Below, piece after piece: positions 32,871 through 42,171 of a stretch of DNA of 64,000 bases; the stretch's first letter is position 1, and each line of letters begins with the position of its first letter. A program made the position numbers and the translations under genes. The notes below the pieces were generated by a model that was not told the DNA's origin, did not search any database, and saw only the letters and a program-made list of their open reading frames with translations. The stretch is from the NCBI RefSeq assembly GCF_023273875.1, contig NZ_CP096882.1:496001-560000 (forward strand), written 5' to 3'. The DNA is from Pseudarthrobacter sp. SSS035 (GTDB taxonomy: Bacteria; Actinomycetota; Actinomycetes; Actinomycetales; Micrococcaceae).

Positions 32871-34351
32871 TATCGCTGGTCCTCTTCTGTCGATGCTGGG
32901 GTATGTGAGGAATCTGAGGCGGCGGCCTGCGCCAGTTCCGCCGAGCGTGAGCCGGGGCGGTTGGCCACAACCCAGCCCTCGTCGTTGCGCTGCGCTGCAA
33001 CGGACACGACGAGCGCCCCTGCCGGGACGTCCTTGCGGATCACCGCGCCGGCGCCGCTGTAGGCACCGTCCCCCACGGTGACCGGTGCAACAAAGACTGT
33101 GTTGGAACCTGTGCGGACGCCCGAGCCGATCACCGTGCGGTGCTTCTTCTCGCCGTCGTAATTGGCCGTGATGTTGCCGCAGCCAATGTTGGTGTCCTCG
33201 CCGATTTCGGCGTCGCCGGCGTAGCCGAGGTGGGAAAGTTTGGAGCCGCGGCCAATCGTGACGTTCTTGGTTTCGTAGAACGCACCGATCTTGCCGGTGT
33301 CGCCAAGCACTGTGCCGGGACGCAGGTAGGTGAAAGGGCCGACGGCGGCGTCCGCGCCGATCACGGCACCGGAACCGTGGGTGCGGGTCACCTTGGCGCC
33401 CTCGCCGATGCGGACATCGGTCAGGGTGGAGTCGGGGCCGACGACGGCGTCCCTCGCCACTGTGGTGGCGCCGTGCAGCTGCGTGTTCGGCAGGATGCGG
33501 ACGTCCTCATCCAGGGCGACGGTGGAATCGATCCAGGTGGTGGCGGGGTCAACCACTGTGACGCCGGCGCGCATCCAGGCTTCAACGGTGCGGCGGTTCA
33601 GTTCCGCGCCGAGGGCGGAGAGCTGCACACGGTCGTTGGCGCCCTCCACCTGCCAGCGGTCTTCGGTGACCACGGCGGCAACCCGACCGCCCGACTGCCG
33701 TGCGAGGCCCAGCACGTCGGTGAGGTACTTTTCGCCCTGCGAATTGTCGGTGGTGATGTGGACCAGCGCGTCACGTAGGACATCGGCGTCGAAGGCGTAG
33801 ATCCCGGAATTGACCTCGCGGATCAGGCGTTCGTTTTCCGTTGCATCCTTGTGCTCGCGGATGCCGGTCACGGAGCTGTCATCACCTCGGAGAATGCGTC
33901 CGTAGCCTGTGGCATCATCCAGCAGCGCGGTGAGCACGGTGACGGCATTGGCCTCCCGCTCATGTGTAGCCACCAGGTCCGCCAACAGGCTGCCGGTCAG
34001 GAGCGGAACATCACCGTACGTGACCACGACGGTGCCAGCGAGTTTTTCCTGGGCGTCCAGTGCCTGCACGGCCACCTCAACGGCGCGGCCGGTGCCGGGG
34101 ACGTCGTCCTGGTCCACTATCAGGGCTTCGGGGTCCAGCTGGTTCAGGTGGCGGGCGACCAGATCCCGCTCGTGGCGGACCACCAGGGCCAGCCGTCCGG
34201 GGTTAATGCTGCGGGCTGCCAGCAGGGCGTGGCCCACCATGGACCGGCCGCCGATTTCGTGCAGGATCTTCGGGGTACGGGATTTCATCCGGGTACCGGC
34301 GCCTGCTGCCAGAACAATGACGGCGGCTGGGCCGGTATTCTCGGGGATCAC
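32870..34351 (-). CDS. glmU: Bifunctional UDP-GlcNAc pyrophosphorylase/glucosamine-1-phosphate acetyltransferase
   Basis: A 493-residue bifunctional enzyme for UDP-N-acetylglucosamine, the precursor of peptidoglycan. The N-terminal uridylyltransferase shows LAAGAGTRMKSRTPKIL near residue 15 and VTYGDVPLL. The C-terminal half is a left-handed beta-helix of hexapeptide repeats with KLSHLGYAGDAEIGEDTNIG and the ITANYDG active-site loop. A Ser/Thr-rich tail ends the protein. The GTG at 34351 has an AAGGAG site nine bases upstream; the longer frame to 34603 runs through a tRNA gene and is not coding there. Confidence 0.95.
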   Translation of the reverse strand: MIPENTGPAAVIVLAAGAGTRMKSRTPKILHEIGGRSMVGHALLAARSINPGRLALVVRHERDLVARHLNQLDPEALIVDQDDVPGTGRAVEVAVQALDAQEKLAGTVVVTYGDVPLLTGSLLADLVATHEREANAVTVLTALLDDATGYGRILRGDDSSVTGIREHKDATENERLIREVNSGIYAFDADVLRDALVHITTDNSQGEKYLTDVLGLARQSGGRVAAVVTEDRWQVEGANDRVQLSALGAELNRRTVEAWMRAGVTVVDPATTWIDSTVALDEDVRILPNTQLHGATTVARDAVVGPDSTLTDVRIGEGAKVTRTHGSGAVIGADAAVGPFTYLRPGTVLGDTGKIGAFYETKNVTIGRGSKLSHLGYAGDAEIGEDTNIGCGNITANYDGEKKHRTVIGSGVRTGSNTVFVAPVTVGDGAYSGAGAVIRKDVPAGALVVSVAAQRNDEGWVVANRPGSRSAELAQAAASDSSHTPASTEEDQR

Positions 34352-34461
34352 GTACGGGTTCTCCTTGCTTGGTTGCGCGTTGCGCTGGGCGCAGTGCCTG
34401 TCCGGCCAAAATTCACGGCGGGGCACCGAGTTCATCCTACTGGACGGTCTTCGCACAGCAG

Positions 34462-34533
34462 TTCCGCCCATAGGATTCGAACCTATACTCCACGGCTCCA
34501 AAGGCCGGGGTGCTGCCATTACACCAGGGCGGA
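34462..34533 (-). tRNA. tRNA-Gln (anticodon UUG)
   Basis: A 72-base tRNA on the minus strand. The acceptor arms are TCCGCCC and GGGCGGA with discriminator A. The anticodon loop CTTTGGA gives UUG for glutamine. The T-loop TTCGAAT with stem ATAGG/CCTAT is intact, and a short D-arm is visible (GGTGTAATGGCAGC). The CCA end is not encoded. It lies between glmU and the divergent tetR gene. Confidence 0.95.
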
Positions 34534-34681
34534 CCATGCCACAGGCGCAAAGGCCAAGGCACAAGTATTTATTTTGCCATGGCTTCAGGGCGGCCCGCGA
34601 CATTGGCAGGAATCACGGCGGCCAGGCCAGTGCACCGCCACCGGTTCCAACTGTTCAGCAGCGCTAGGGCATGATGGAAAT

Positions 34682-35326
34682 GTGAGCAACAACCCACCCC
34701 GGACACGGATGACAGGCCTACAGCGGCGCAGCCAGCTGGTCGACGTCGGCCGTGGCCTTTTTGCCGCTCGCGGGCTCGACGGGACCACCATTGAGGAAAT
34801 CGCGGCCTCCGCCGGCGTTTCCAAGCCCGTGATCTACGAACATTTCGGCTCCAAGGAGGGCCTGTACACGCAGGTGGTGGACTTCGAGTTCCACATTCTG
34901 CTGGACTCGATCACCGCTGCCCTAACCGAAGAAGGCAAGCCGCGCGTCCTGGTGGAACGCGCCGCCCTGGCCCTCCTCACCTACATCGAGGACCGGGCGG
35001 AGGGCTTCCGGATCCTCATGCGGGACGCACCGCCATCGCAGCCCGAAGGCGCTTTCTCCACCCTGCTGTCCCAGGTCACCGCCCGCGTGGAACACATCCT
35101 GTCCGACGAATTCCACCGCCGCGGCTTCAGCGCCCAGGACGGCGCGATGTACGCCCAGATGCTCGTGGGCATGGTGGCAATGACCGGCCAATGGTGGCAG
35201 GACAGCCGCCAGCCCGACAAACAAACCGTCGCCGCCCACCTGGTCAACCTCGCCTGGAACGGCCTCACCGGCCTCCAAAAAGACCCCGAGCTCCGCACCG
35301 AAGATTCAGCGCGAACGGACACTTAG
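34682..35326 (+). CDS. TetR/AcrR-family transcriptional regulator
   Basis: A 214-residue regulator. The N-terminal helix-turn-helix reads LVDVGRGLFAARGLDGTTIEEIAASAGVSKPVIYEHFGSKEGL in two adjoining parts (about residues 16-60), which is classic TetR. The C-terminal ligand domain (about 70-200) is helical and has no recognisable effector signature. Its start is a GTG at 34682. It is divergent from tRNA-Gln/glmU and has no obvious target operon beside it; the downstream side is the inverted-repeat element. Confidence 0.9.
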   Translation: MSNNPPRTRMTGLQRRSQLVDVGRGLFAARGLDGTTIEEIAASAGVSKPVIYEHFGSKEGLYTQVVDFEFHILLDSITAALTEEGKPRVLVERAALALLTYIEDRAEGFRILMRDAPPSQPEGAFSTLLSQVTARVEHILSDEFHRRGFSAQDGAMYAQMLVGMVAMTGQWWQDSRQPDKQTVAAHLVNLAWNGLTGLQKDPELRTEDSARTDT

Positions 35327-35368
35327 GCCCCTGCGCGAGCGCGCCGTGGGTTGCGTTCGCGGCGCAGT

Positions 35369-35750
35369 GGCCCTTCGCCGTCGCTTAGACACGACGCATA
35401 GGTGACGCTCCGGTCGCTGGGCGACCTCCACGCCACGATGCGCCGCGATGCGCGACTACGCGAAGGCCCCCCGCACCGCTATTGCCAAAAGTTGCGTTTG
35501 GGAACTCCGAGGAAACGTGATTGCAGCGACCTCCGCCGCGCCGCAATAGCCGACGCCTCCGTTCGGGCGCCCCCACGAGTACCCCTGCCGAAGGTTCCGG
35601 TCGGGTGCCTTCGCTTCCACGACGGGAGGTGAGATTCCTCGCCGGAGGCGGTCCTTCCGAAAGGAGCGCATCGCGGCACATCGGAGCGCGCAGGTCGCCC
35701 AGCGACCGGAGCGATCCCTATGTGCTGTGTCTAAGCGACGCGGAAGGGGC
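35369..35750. repeat. 382-bp element bounded by long imperfect inverted repeats
   Basis: The outer arms, 35369-35452 and 35667-35750, match as inverted repeats at roughly 70 of 84 positions, with perfect cores such as TCGCTTAGACAC and a 19-base CGCTCCGGTCGCTGGGCGA block. The 214-base centre carries a smaller 8-base inverted repeat (GCTATTGC, 35478-35485 and 35543-35550). Several short open frames cross it, but none resembles a known family. The 35327-35787 gap holds nothing else. It resembles a miniature inverted-repeat element or a large structured RNA. Confidence 0.85.
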
Positions 35751-35787
35751 GGCTCCGGCACCCAGCCCAGCCAGCACGCGGAAAGGG

Positions 35788-37614
35788 TTACTCGCCGAGG
35801 ACTTCCAGGGCTTCCATCCATTCGAGTTCCAGGGCTTCGCGGTCGGTGGCGAGGTCCTTGAGTTTTTTGTTCTGGTCGGCGAGGGCGTCGAAGTCGGATG
35901 CTGCGGTGCTCTTGACCATTTGGTCGTGAATCTTCTTTTCCTGCTGCTCCAGTTTGCCCAGCTGGCGCTCGATCCGGTTTTTGGCCTTCCGGGCGTCGCG
36001 CTTTTCGGCTTCGGAGGAACCGGAGGCTGCGGGGGCGGAGCTGCCGCTCGGACCGGTGACGGGGTTGCCGCCGCCGGTGATCGTGGAGCCGGCCAGGGCG
36101 GATTCGCGGAGTTCGAGGTACTGGTCCACGCCGCGCGGCAGGGCGCGGATCTTGCCGTCACCAAGCAGCGCCATCTGGTGGTCCGTCACGCGTTCCAGCA
36201 GGTAGCGGTCGTGGCTGAGCACAACGAGCGTGCCGGGCCAGCCGTCAAGGACGTCTTCGACGGCGGCGAGGGTGTCGGTGTCGAGGTCGTTGGTGGGCTC
36301 ATCGAGCATCAGCACGTTCGGCTCCCCCACCAGCAGGCGCAGGAGCTGGAGGCGCCGGCGCTCACCACCGGACAGATCCCTGACCGGGGTCCACTGCTTT
36401 TCGTTGGTGAAGCCGAGCTGCTCCACGAGCTGGCCCGCCGTGAATTCCTTGCCGCCCACGTTAAAGGACCGCTTTTCGCGCTCGATGACTTCGATCACGC
36501 GCAGGTCCGAGACGTCGTCGAGCTCTTTGACCTCCTGGGTCAGCACGGCGGTGACCACGGTCTTGCCGCGCTTGACCTTGCCGGATGACGGCTCAATCTC
36601 GCCGTTGAGGAGTTTCAGCAGGGTGGTCTTGCCGGCGCCGTTGACGCCCACGAGCCCAAGCCGCTCACCGGGGGCAAGCCGCAGCGTGATGTTGTCGAAG
36701 AGTTTCTGTCCGGGGTCGCCGCCGAGGAAGTCCAGTGAGACGTTCTCGAGGTCCAGGACGTCCTTGCCGAGCCGGGCGGTGGCCATCTTGCTCAGGGCTG
36801 TGGAGTCACGCGGCTCGGGGACGTCGGCGATGAGGGCGTTGGCGGCCTCGATGCGGAATTTCGGCTTGGCCGTGCGGGCCGGAGCGCCGCGGCGCAGCCA
36901 GGCGAGCTCCTTTTTCACGAGCATCTGGCGCTTGCCTTCCATAACATTCGCCGCGCGGTCACGCTCGGCACGGGCCAGCACGTAGGCCGCGTAGCCGCCG
37001 TCGAACGGGTCCATGATGCCGTCGTGGATTTCCCAGGTCTTGGTGCAGACTTCGTCCAGGAACCAGCGGTCGTGGGTGACCACCAGGAAGGCGCCCTGGT
37101 TGGCCCGCCACCGGGTCTTCAAGTGCCGGGACAGCCAGGCGACTCCTTCGACGTCGAGGTGGTTGGTCGGTTCGTCGAGCATGATGACGTCATGGTCCTC
37201 GATCAGCAGCTTGGCCAGCGCCACCCGCCGCTTCTGACCGCCGGAGAGGGCGTGGACGTTCGCATGCCAGTCGACGTCGGACACCAGGCCGCCCATGACT
37301 TCGCGGATCTGGGGGTTGCGGGCCCATTCATAGTCGGCCTGGTCGCCGACGATCGCAGCGCCCACTGTGAGGTCGCCGTCGAGCACGTCGCTCTGGTCCA
37401 GGTAGCCGATGTTGACTTCGCTGCGCTTGGTCACCCGGCCCGAGTCCGGGGTGGAGCGCATGGCCAGCAGGCGCATCAGCGTGGACTTGCCGTCGCCGTT
37501 CCGGCCCACCATGCCGATCCTGTCACCTTCCTCGAGTCCGAGGGTGATGCCGTCCAGGACGGTGCGCGTTGCGTACGAAACCGTAAGGTTTTCGCCGCCA
37601 AGAAGGTGTGCCAA
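35788..37614 (-). CDS. ABC-F family ATP-binding protein
   Basis: A 608-residue soluble protein with two ABC ATPase domains and no membrane segments, as in translation-associated ABC-F proteins (Uup-like). The Walker A loops are GRNGDGKST and GVNGAGKTT. The signatures are LSGGQKRRVALAKLL and LSGGERRRLQLLRLL, each followed by LDEPTNHLD or LDEPTNDLD. An Ala/Gly/Ser linker leads to a C-terminal charged coiled coil, the Uup hallmark. In mycobacteria the same order (rpfB-rsmA-ispE-uup-like) is found. Confidence 0.92.
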   Translation of the reverse strand: MAHLLGGENLTVSYATRTVLDGITLGLEEGDRIGMVGRNGDGKSTLMRLLAMRSTPDSGRVTKRSEVNIGYLDQSDVLDGDLTVGAAIVGDQADYEWARNPQIREVMGGLVSDVDWHANVHALSGGQKRRVALAKLLIEDHDVIMLDEPTNHLDVEGVAWLSRHLKTRWRANQGAFLVVTHDRWFLDEVCTKTWEIHDGIMDPFDGGYAAYVLARAERDRAANVMEGKRQMLVKKELAWLRRGAPARTAKPKFRIEAANALIADVPEPRDSTALSKMATARLGKDVLDLENVSLDFLGGDPGQKLFDNITLRLAPGERLGLVGVNGAGKTTLLKLLNGEIEPSSGKVKRGKTVVTAVLTQEVKELDDVSDLRVIEVIEREKRSFNVGGKEFTAGQLVEQLGFTNEKQWTPVRDLSGGERRRLQLLRLLVGEPNVLMLDEPTNDLDTDTLAAVEDVLDGWPGTLVVLSHDRYLLERVTDHQMALLGDGKIRALPRGVDQYLELRESALAGSTITGGGNPVTGPSGSSAPAASGSSEAEKRDARKAKNRIERQLGKLEQQEKKIHDQMVKSTAASDFDALADQNKKLKDLATDREALELEWMEALEVLGE

Positions 37615-37653
37615 GGGGGACTGCTTTCTGCTGCTCAGTAAGGAAGGGGGCTC

Positions 37654-38616
37654 TTAAAGGAGAGTATCGGAGATGATGCGCGCGCCATGCACGGGCCCGT
37701 GGACAGGGAATGCCGTCAGCCCGTAGTGCCGCAGGTCCTCCGCCAGGTTTTCGGCGGTGGCGGGATTGTGGGTCAACAGCGCCACGGTGGGTCCGGAACC
37801 GGAGACGATTCCGGCCAGGGCGCCGAGCGCTTCACCTCGTCCCAGCGTATCGCGGAGCGCGGGGGAAAGTTCAATGGAGGCCCGCTGCAGATCGTTCACC
37901 AGGACCCGGCTCAGGGCATCGGCGTCCCCGCTCCGCAGCGCCTGCAGGATCTTGGGATCCACGGCCGTGGGCTCGGCAACGTTCAGTCCTTCTGCCGCCC
38001 GGAGCCGGTCCAGCATGCGGAAGACCTCGGGGGTGGGCAGCCCATAGTCCGCCGCCACGAGGACCCAGTCCGTTTGGGCTTTGGCCAGTGCCGGCGAAAG
38101 GTCGTCGCCAACGCCAAGCCCGACGGCGGTTCCGCCGAGGAGGGAGAAAGGGACGTCGGCACCCAATTCGGCGGCCAGATGGGCCAACTCATCCCGCGAC
38201 AGCCCGCTGTTCCAGAGCGCGTCGCAGGCCAGCAGTGTGGCTGCGGCATCGGCCGAGCCGCCGCCCATGCCCCCGGCCACGGGGACCCGCTTGGTGATTT
38301 CAAGGTGCACCCCGGTGGAATGCTCGGAGACATCGGCCATGATCGCTGCGGCCTTGTAGGCAAGGTTCTTCTCGTCCAGCGGAATATCGACGCCGTCCAG
38401 GTCCAGTGTGCTGTCAGGGCTGATGCTGACGGTGATCCCCGGCGTCTCCGTGCTGGTGGCAGCCACTTCCTCATAAAGGGAAACGGCCAGGTACACGCTG
38501 GCGACTGAGTGGTAGCCGTCAGCGCGCAAGGGTCCCACGTCCAGGGAAACATTGACCTTCCCGGGCGCCTTCACGCGGACCGTCCGTGCGGGAAACTTCC
38601 CTGCGGCTGCCTTCAC
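37654..38616 (-). CDS. ispE: 4-(cytidine 5'-diphospho)-2-C-methyl-D-erythritol kinase
   Basis: A 320-residue GHMP kinase of the non-mevalonate isoprenoid pathway, which phosphorylates CDP-methylerythritol. It has the substrate-binding VKAPGKVNVSLDVG near residue 16, the ATP-binding PVAGGMGGGSADAAATL motif, and the third GHMP motif IVSGSGPTVALL. The start codon overlaps the rsmA stop by four bases (ATGA), so the genes are translationally coupled. Confidence 0.95.
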   Translation of the reverse strand: MKAAAGKFPARTVRVKAPGKVNVSLDVGPLRADGYHSVASVYLAVSLYEEVAATSTETPGITVSISPDSTLDLDGVDIPLDEKNLAYKAAAIMADVSEHSTGVHLEITKRVPVAGGMGGGSADAAATLLACDALWNSGLSRDELAHLAAELGADVPFSLLGGTAVGLGVGDDLSPALAKAQTDWVLVAADYGLPTPEVFRMLDRLRAAEGLNVAEPTAVDPKILQALRSGDADALSRVLVNDLQRASIELSPALRDTLGRGEALGALAGIVSGSGPTVALLTHNPATAENLAEDLRHYGLTAFPVHGPVHGARIISDTLL

Positions 38617-39485
38617 GACCCGGCCTCGCGGGCTTCGGCAATCCGGGCGAAGGCGTGGATGTCGATGACCTCGCCCCGGGCCGATGGGGCCACTCCTGCG
38701 GCAATGAGGCAGCGCTCGGCCTCGGCTGCGCCGCCGGCCCAGCCGGCCAGGGCGGCCCGCAGCGTCTTCCGGCGCTGGGCGAAGGCGGCGTCGATCACGG
38801 CGAACACCTGCTCGCGGGTGGCGGTTGTTTCAGGCGGTTCCCGCCGGGTGAAGGCCACGAGCCCGGATTGGATCTTCGGCGCAGGCCAGAAGACGTTCAT
38901 GCCGATCACCCCGGCCTTGCGCATGCTGCTGTACCAGGCCGCCTTGACCGAGGGCACCCCGTAGGTCTTTGATCCTGGCCCCGCGGCCAGCCGGTCAGCC
39001 ACCTCGTCCTGGACCATCACCAGACCGTGCTGCAGGCTGGGGAAATGCTGGAGCAGGTGCAGGACCACCGGCACCGCCACGTTGTACGGCAGGTTCGCCA
39101 CAATGGCGGTGGGTTCAACGGGAAGCGATGTGACCTTCATGGCGTCCGCCTGGACCAGGTGGAAAGCGCCCGCCGCGTCCGGCCGCCATGCTTTCACGGT
39201 TTCCGGCAGCTTTGCCGCGAGGACCGGATCGATTTCGACGGCGACCACCGTCTGCGCGGCATCCAGCAGGCCCAGCGTGAGGGAACCAAGGCCGGGCCCG
39301 ACTTCCAGCACCGTCTCGGTTGACCCGATGTTGGCAACGGAGACGATCCGGCGGATGGTGTTGCCATCGATGACGAAGTTCTGTCCCAGTGTCTTGGTGG
39401 GCCGGATACCGATTTCTTCCGCCAGCCGGCGTATGTCGGAAGCACCGAAGAGGGGTGCGGGCGCGGCAGCAGTCGGTTCAGTCAC
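38613..39485 (-). CDS. rsmA: 16S rRNA (adenine1518/1519-N6)-dimethyltransferase
   Basis: A 290-residue KsgA-type rRNA methylase that dimethylates two adenines near the 3' end of 16S rRNA. It carries GQNFVID, the SAM motif LEVGPGLGSLTLGLL, and the catalytic NLPYNVAVPVV motif. The C-terminal helical domain is present. Length is normal. It sits between rpfB and ispE, the order also known in mycobacteria. The start at 39485 is a GTG. Confidence 0.95.
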   Translation of the reverse strand: MTEPTAAAPAPLFGASDIRRLAEEIGIRPTKTLGQNFVIDGNTIRRIVSVANIGSTETVLEVGPGLGSLTLGLLDAAQTVVAVEIDPVLAAKLPETVKAWRPDAAGAFHLVQADAMKVTSLPVEPTAIVANLPYNVAVPVVLHLLQHFPSLQHGLVMVQDEVADRLAAGPGSKTYGVPSVKAAWYSSMRKAGVIGMNVFWPAPKIQSGLVAFTRREPPETTATREQVFAVIDAAFAQRRKTLRAALAGWAGGAAEAERCLIAAGVAPSARGEVIDIHAFARIAEAREAGS

Positions 39486-39570
39486 CTAGGCATCCTATCC
39501 CGGCCGCAGTGACGGGCCATCCGCTTTCCGCACGGATCATGCGTGTTACGCGGCGTGTGTTTCCGCTTAA

Positions 39571-39614
39571 CGGCAGCGGCCGGCCCCGGGACAATCCGGG
39601 GCCGGCCGCTGCCG
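39571..39614 (-). terminator. Very strong hairpin terminator after rpfB
   Basis: A perfect 19-base stem (arms 39571-39589 and 39596-39614) encloses a six-base loop. It starts 55 bases past the rpfB stop on the minus strand, before rsmA. It is GC-only except for a single pair and lacks a U-tract. It would separate rpfB from the rsmA-ispE unit. Confidence 0.75.
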
Positions 39615-39669
39615 TCTGCTTGCCTGGCGGCTGTGGTCAGCTGCCGCCAGCGCAGATGCTCATTGGTGC

Positions 39670-40884
39670 CTAGCTCGTAGCGGCCCAGCCACAGCCCCAC
39701 GGCTGCAGGCCACGCTGTGCGTACACGCGGTTGGCGATGTCGATCTGCTGTGCCTTGGTGGCGAGGCTGGCGTTGGGGGCGTAGGCGCCGCCGCCGGAGC
39801 CGATCCAGGTCCGGATGTCGAACTGGAGGCCGCCGTAGTAGCCGTTGCCCGAGTTGATGGACCAGTTTCCGGTGGACTCACACTGGGCGATCTTGTCCCA
39901 CATGGCCTCGTTCATCATGGCCGGGGCCGAGGCGCCGGTGTTCGTTCCGGCGGCGGCTGCGGGCTTTGCCTTGGTGCCTACCGTGACCTTTTCCGTCACG
40001 GGCTGGACGGAAACAGTTTCGGAGACGAGCGTCCGCGAGGCTTCACGGCCGTCAACCATCACCAGCTTGAAGCTCTTATCCACCTTGCCGGCCACGCCGG
40101 CCTGGGTGACCTCTTTTTCGCCCTTGAGAAGCTCAGCGCTCTCAGTGGTCATGCTGTCGAAAGCAACATCTTCAGTAGTGGCCGCGGTCTGGCTGGTATC
40201 CACCCGGGAGACCTTAACCACCATGTTGTTGACCACGTGCGCGTTGCCCGGCTGGGAAGTACGGTCATCGACGCCGAGGGTGATGCCGGCGTCCTCCAGC
40301 ACCTGGGCGACGGTCCCCGCGGTGGTGGTGGCCGTGGAGGCCTTGCCGTCGGCAACAATGCTGACGGTCTTGGGCGTGGAGATGGAAACAAAGGATCCGG
40401 CCACAGCGAGCTGGGCGTCCTTCGGGACGGAAACGGAGGAGGAGCTGGCCACTCCCAGTTCGGTGACGAGGCCCGCAACATCCGGCGCCGTGGTGTTGAT
40501 GGTCTTTTCAGAGCCGTCCAGGCTGACCTTCACGGCTTTGGCCATGTTGACGTTGATCACGGTGCCGTTCTCCACTTTGGCGTCCGCCGAGGGCGAGACG
40601 CGGTCAGCAGGCTTCAGTTCTACGTTGGCGCTTTTTACGACCTGGCCCACGGTGCCGCCGAAGGACTGGACCGAAGTCACTTTTCCGTCGACGTTGAGGG
40701 TAACGGTTTTGTTATTTCCGACGAAGGCCACGAGGCCCAACACCAGCGCACACAGCACCACCAGTTGGGTGCCCACCTTGATAAAACTGAACTTGCCGTC
40801 CGTTGTGAAGAGCTTGACCACGATTGCCCGTAACTTTAGATCCATCCGGGCACGGGGAAAAACGCAGTGAAATAGCCGGCGCAT
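39670..40884 (-). CDS. rpfB: Resuscitation-promoting factor RpfB-like lytic transglycosylase
   Basis: A secreted or membrane-anchored peptidoglycan enzyme linked to resuscitation and growth. An N-terminal transmembrane/signal helix (VGTQLVVLCALVLGLVAFVG) is followed by three DUF348 domains, a G5 domain (around GEKEVTQAGVAGKVDKSF), an Ala-rich linker, and a C-terminal Rpf domain with the catalytic glutamate in WDKIAQCESTGNW and the paired cysteine in QPWGCGWA. The start is unclear: ATGs at 40884 and 40845 and a GTG at 40923 all lack a strong ribosome site. Gene order tatD-rpfB-rsmA-ispE matches mycobacteria. Confidence 0.92.
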   Translation of the reverse strand: MRRLFHCVFPRARMDLKLRAIVVKLFTTDGKFSFIKVGTQLVVLCALVLGLVAFVGNNKTVTLNVDGKVTSVQSFGGTVGQVVKSANVELKPADRVSPSADAKVENGTVINVNMAKAVKVSLDGSEKTINTTAPDVAGLVTELGVASSSSVSVPKDAQLAVAGSFVSISTPKTVSIVADGKASTATTTAGTVAQVLEDAGITLGVDDRTSQPGNAHVVNNMVVKVSRVDTSQTAATTEDVAFDSMTTESAELLKGEKEVTQAGVAGKVDKSFKLVMVDGREASRTLVSETVSVQPVTEKVTVGTKAKPAAAAGTNTGASAPAMMNEAMWDKIAQCESTGNWSINSGNGYYGGLQFDIRTWIGSGGGAYAPNASLATKAQQIDIANRVYAQRGLQPWGCGWAATS

Positions 40885-41104
40885 GACCCTGGGGACAAGC
40901 TCCGGGCACCGTTGCGCCGCCACACTCCGCGCGGCAGGCAGACGGCATCAAAGCCCTGCCTGGTCCTGCTGCGAATGAAGTGAAATTATCCGAAGGCCTT
41001 CCCCGACCCCGGCTAATAGTTCTCCACTGTAACCGTAGCGTTATAAAGCGGCCAAGAAATTTACATACGAGGTATGTGAACCAAGCACTGTGACGAGGCC
41101 CAGA

Positions 41105-42007
41105 TCAGTCCCACGATCCGTACGCCCGCACGGTATTTTCGCTAATCCGGGTGCAGAGCTCCGCGAGGTCAGTTCCTGTCAATTCGGCCATGGCGCGGAC
41201 GGTGTACGGCACCACATAACTGGCGTTGGGACGGCCGCGGTGCGGATGCGGAGTCAGGAACGGGGCATCCGTTTCCACCAGCACCAGGTCCGGGTCTGCC
41301 ACCGCCAGCGCGGCGCGGAGGTTAGCCGCATTCTTAAAGGTCAGCGTGCCGGCAAAGGACATGTTCCAGCCCGCGGCATTGCAGATCCTGGCGAGCGCCT
41401 CGTCACCCGAGAAGCAATGAAACACCACCCGCTCCGGAGCCCCCTCCTCGCGCAGGACCTGCACCACGTCGTCGTGCGCGTCACGGTCATGGATCTGCAG
41501 CGTCAGGTCCAGGCGCTTGGCAATATCGATATGCCGCCGGAACGAATAGCGCTGGTGGGTCAGGCCCTCCCCTTCGGTGCGGAAGAAATCAAGGCCGGTC
41601 TCGCCGATGGCCCGGATCCGGGGGTGGGCGGCCAGTTGCTCAATCTCCGCCAGCGCCTCCTCCAGCTCGCCGCGCCTGGCATAGTCCGGGGCGTCGTTGG
41701 GATGCAGCGCCACTGCACCCAGCAACCTGCTGTCCAGGTCAACGGCGCGGACCGTGAACCGGGAGGACTCCAGGTCGCAGCCCACCTGGACGGCCCCCTG
41801 CACTCCGACGGCCTGGGCCGCATCCAACGCCGCGGCGATGCCCACGGGGCTCTCGCCATCGGGGAAATCCAGGTGCGTATGGTTGTCCATCACGGGGACC
41901 GGCAGCGGCTCCGGCGCCGGCGGATAGTCCTGCCGCGCCGGCCGGCCGGCGTCTGCAGGGTCCGCCCCGGCGGCACGGTAAGCGGCGGGAATCAGCGAAT
42001 TGCACAT
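41105..42007 (-). CDS. tatD: TatD-family metal-dependent DNase/hydrolase
   Basis: A 300-residue TIM-barrel hydrolase. It has the metal-binding N-terminal VMDNHTHLDF, a GETGLDFF loop carrying the bridging glutamate, FHCFSGD and a C-terminal LVETDAPFLTPHPHRGRPN, all typical of TatD/YcfH nucleases. The short extension before the first motif is poorly conserved. It is upstream of rpfB and divergent from the MoxR operon. Confidence 0.92.
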   Translation of the reverse strand: MCNSLIPAAYRAAGADPADAGRPARQDYPPAPEPLPVPVMDNHTHLDFPDGESPVGIAAALDAAQAVGVQGAVQVGCDLESSRFTVRAVDLDSRLLGAVALHPNDAPDYARRGELEEALAEIEQLAAHPRIRAIGETGLDFFRTEGEGLTHQRYSFRRHIDIAKRLDLTLQIHDRDAHDDVVQVLREEGAPERVVFHCFSGDEALARICNAAGWNMSFAGTLTFKNAANLRAALAVADPDLVLVETDAPFLTPHPHRGRPNASYVVPYTVRAMAELTGTDLAELCTRISENTVRAYGSWD

Positions 42008-42171
42008 CCCTCAAGCCTAGCGGCGGCGGATCGCGGCAGAATTCCCGGAACTCTCTGTCAGCCAGGGCAGTTGTGTTAGTAGGCTGGTACGAACAGATGC
42101 GAACGCCCACCGCCGGGCGAAGGCAGGCCTGCTGTCCCGTTCCGGGTGATCCCCGGACTGAAAGGTTGCAG

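Noticed and set aside
34352..34603. N-terminal extension of GlmU
   Set aside because: It crosses tRNA-Gln and lacks a ribosome site; the conserved N-terminus begins after the GTG at 34351.
35456..35821. Minus-strand open frames across the inverted-repeat element
   Set aside because: No family resemblance, no ribosome site, and the composition follows the inverted repeats rather than codon structure.
40885..41104. A possible c-di-AMP (ydaO) riboswitch upstream of rpfB, as found before rpf genes in other actinobacteria
   Set aside because: The conserved core elements and flanking stems of that riboswitch are not recognisable in the 220-base leader.
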